From positions 1 through 6,279 of the forward strand of contig JAJYPQ010000254.1 of assembly GCA_021795255.1 (NCBI GenBank): a DNA stretch of 6,279 bases, given 5' to 3'. The notes beneath the pieces were generated by a model. The model made no database searches. It was not told the origin of the DNA and saw only the letters and a program-made list of their open reading frames with translations. This document shows, piece after piece, positions 5,506 to 6,279 of the stretch (position 1 is the first letter of the stretch; every line of letters begins with the position of its first letter). The position numbers were made by a program, and so were the translations under genes. This DNA is from Pseudomonadota bacterium. Its GTDB lineage: Bacteria; Pseudomonadota; Gammaproteobacteria; Acidiferrobacterales; Acidiferrobacteraceae.

Positions 5506-5625
5506 GTCTTAGTGGCGGTTTTGAGATCGGGGGTATACGGCGATAAAGAGCGCGAGCGCTTGCAGCGATCGTGGCTTGGGATCCCTAGTGGCCGTGCGGG
5601 GACGTTTTCGGTGGGGTGGCAAGAG

Positions 5626-6279
5626 ATGGATAACAAGGACTCACGGCACAATGTTGTCGAAGCGGATGTTACGGGTTCGGTTCGGCTTGCCAACGGTCTT
5701 ATAGCAGCGCTCGTTTTTCTCGCGGCTGCGACTGGGATATGGCGAGGACTGACCTCGTCGGCTGTGGGGGTAGGCGCTCTCGTTCAGGCCCTTATGTTGA
5801 CGCAGGTGGTCTTAGCGGCCGCCATTATCCTGTTGGGCAGTTTGGTCGAGGGGTTTGGTTTCGGCCTGTCTTTGGGGACGAGGTGGCCCTATTCCCGCAA
5901 TATCCTCTCCCTTCTTATTCACGGCGATCCGGAGGCCGCGCACCGTGTGGTGGCGACGAGTCTCGGCCTGATCGGTTTACTGCTCGTCATTCTAAGCCCA
6001 GATACGGCGACCGTGACCGGCCTTGTGCTGATCGTAGCCACGGCGCTTTTCGGGATGGGGACTTTGTATGTGTTGGCGGGCCGTGCGCCGGCCTTCGTGC
6101 ATGGGACCCATGGATTTTTGGCCTACGCCGTTTTACTCTCGTATTTGCTGGGTTTTCTCTATCCGGACCTCAATTTTCTCGCGTATCTCAAGGCCAATAT
6201 CGCGCTCCATGCCCTGCTTTTGGCGGTGTTTCTGGGGGGCATGACGACCGGGCAGCGGGGCTTTGGGCAGGCCATCGGG
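5626..6279 (+). CDS. COX15/CtaA-like multi-pass membrane protein (3'-partial)
   Basis: The frame is open to the window edge and gives 218 residues without a stop. Six hydrophobic helices are visible at about 22-39, 50-72, 107-124, 128-150, 163-179 and 188-206. The segment after helix 2, GFGFGLSLGTRWP (76-88) followed by EAAHR (103-107), resembles the G-S-G-L-S...W-P...E-x-x-H-R pattern of COX15/CtaA heme A synthases, where the Glu and His sit at the heme site. GRAPAFVHGTHGFLAYAVLL (152-171) resembles the later helix start with a second heme-ligand histidine. The loop cysteines of many CtaA proteins are missing. The family turns heme O into heme A for oxidases, so a place behind cyoABCD is meaningful. 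The ATG at 5626 has a weak GGGGTGG (5613-5619) before it; the frame is also open upstream to ATG 5503. The call is by pattern only, and another oxidase-associated membrane protein is possible. Confidence 0.5.
   Translation, partial: MDNKDSRHNVVEADVTGSVRLANGLIAALVFLAAATGIWRGLTSSAVGVGALVQALMLTQVVLAAAIILLGSLVEGFGFGLSLGTRWPYSRNILSLLIHGDPEAAHRVVATSLGLIGLLLVILSPDTATVTGLVLIVATALFGMGTLYVLAGRAPAFVHGTHGFLAYAVLLSYLLGFLYPDLNFLAYLKANIALHALLLAVFLGGMTTGQRGFGQAIG

Noticed and set aside
5521..5549. Possible promoter before the COX15-like gene (TTGAGA with TAAAGA 17 bases on)
   Set aside because: The -10 matches only three of six positions, and no terminator separates the gene from cyoD, so read-through from the cyo promoter is the simpler view.
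5578..5585. GGGATCCC palindrome
   Set aside because: An eight-base palindrome is expected by chance at this length and has no supporting context.
5376..5693. Minus-strand frame of 105 codons between cyoD and the COX15-like gene
   Set aside because: It overlaps the end of cyoD and the start of the next gene in antisense and has no ribosome-binding site or family likeness.

Overview
The window (about 58-60% G+C by eye) looks like the chromosome of a Gram-negative proteobacterium, probably a gammaproteobacterium or member of Acidithiobacillia. An acidophilic lifestyle is suggested, not shown. The support is a complete cyoABCD-type quinol oxidase operon and a periplasmic CyoA domain that is very basic (26 Lys/Arg against 11 Asp/Glu over its last 195 residues). 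All recognised genes are on the + strand.

Layout: (1) Bases 1-162 are the last 53 codons of a gene that best resembles treY, malto-oligosyltrehalose synthase. A hairpin with four T's after it sits at its stop codon and is a credible terminator. (2) Bases 317-919 encode a stand-alone flavin split-barrel protein of the pyridoxamine 5'-phosphate oxidase (PPOX) family, with an extended -10 promoter and a good Shine-Dalgarno (SD) site. (3) Bases 920-1273 hold no convincing gene. They contain GC-rich inverted repeats, a 14-bp dyad, an AT-rich 18-bp dyad overlapping a probable cyo promoter, and a leader hairpin before cyoA. (4) Bases 1274-5482 are cyoA, cyoB, cyoC and cyoD, the four subunits of a cytochrome bo3-type ubiquinol oxidase. 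(5) From about 5626 to the right edge runs a multi-pass membrane protein, cut by the window, that resembles the COX15/CtaA heme A synthase family.

How the genes work together: CyoB carries the low-spin heme, the high-spin heme-CuB site and the proton channels. CyoA is a lipoprotein-type subunit II without CuA ligands, so electrons come from quinol and not from cytochrome c. CyoC and CyoD complete the complex. A COX15-like protein directly downstream raises the possibility that the enzyme carries heme A (cytochrome ba3 or aa3 type) instead of heme O. No cyoE/ctaB heme O synthase gene lies inside the window.

The core genes are a known system. The less ordinary material is the possible heme A link, the AT-rich dyad on the promoter, a hairpin that would hide the cyoB ribosome-binding site, an eight-residue longer loop next to the quinol site of CyoB, and a basic CyoB tail. 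I found no mobile element, CRISPR array, tRNA or rRNA, and no convincing novel multi-gene system.
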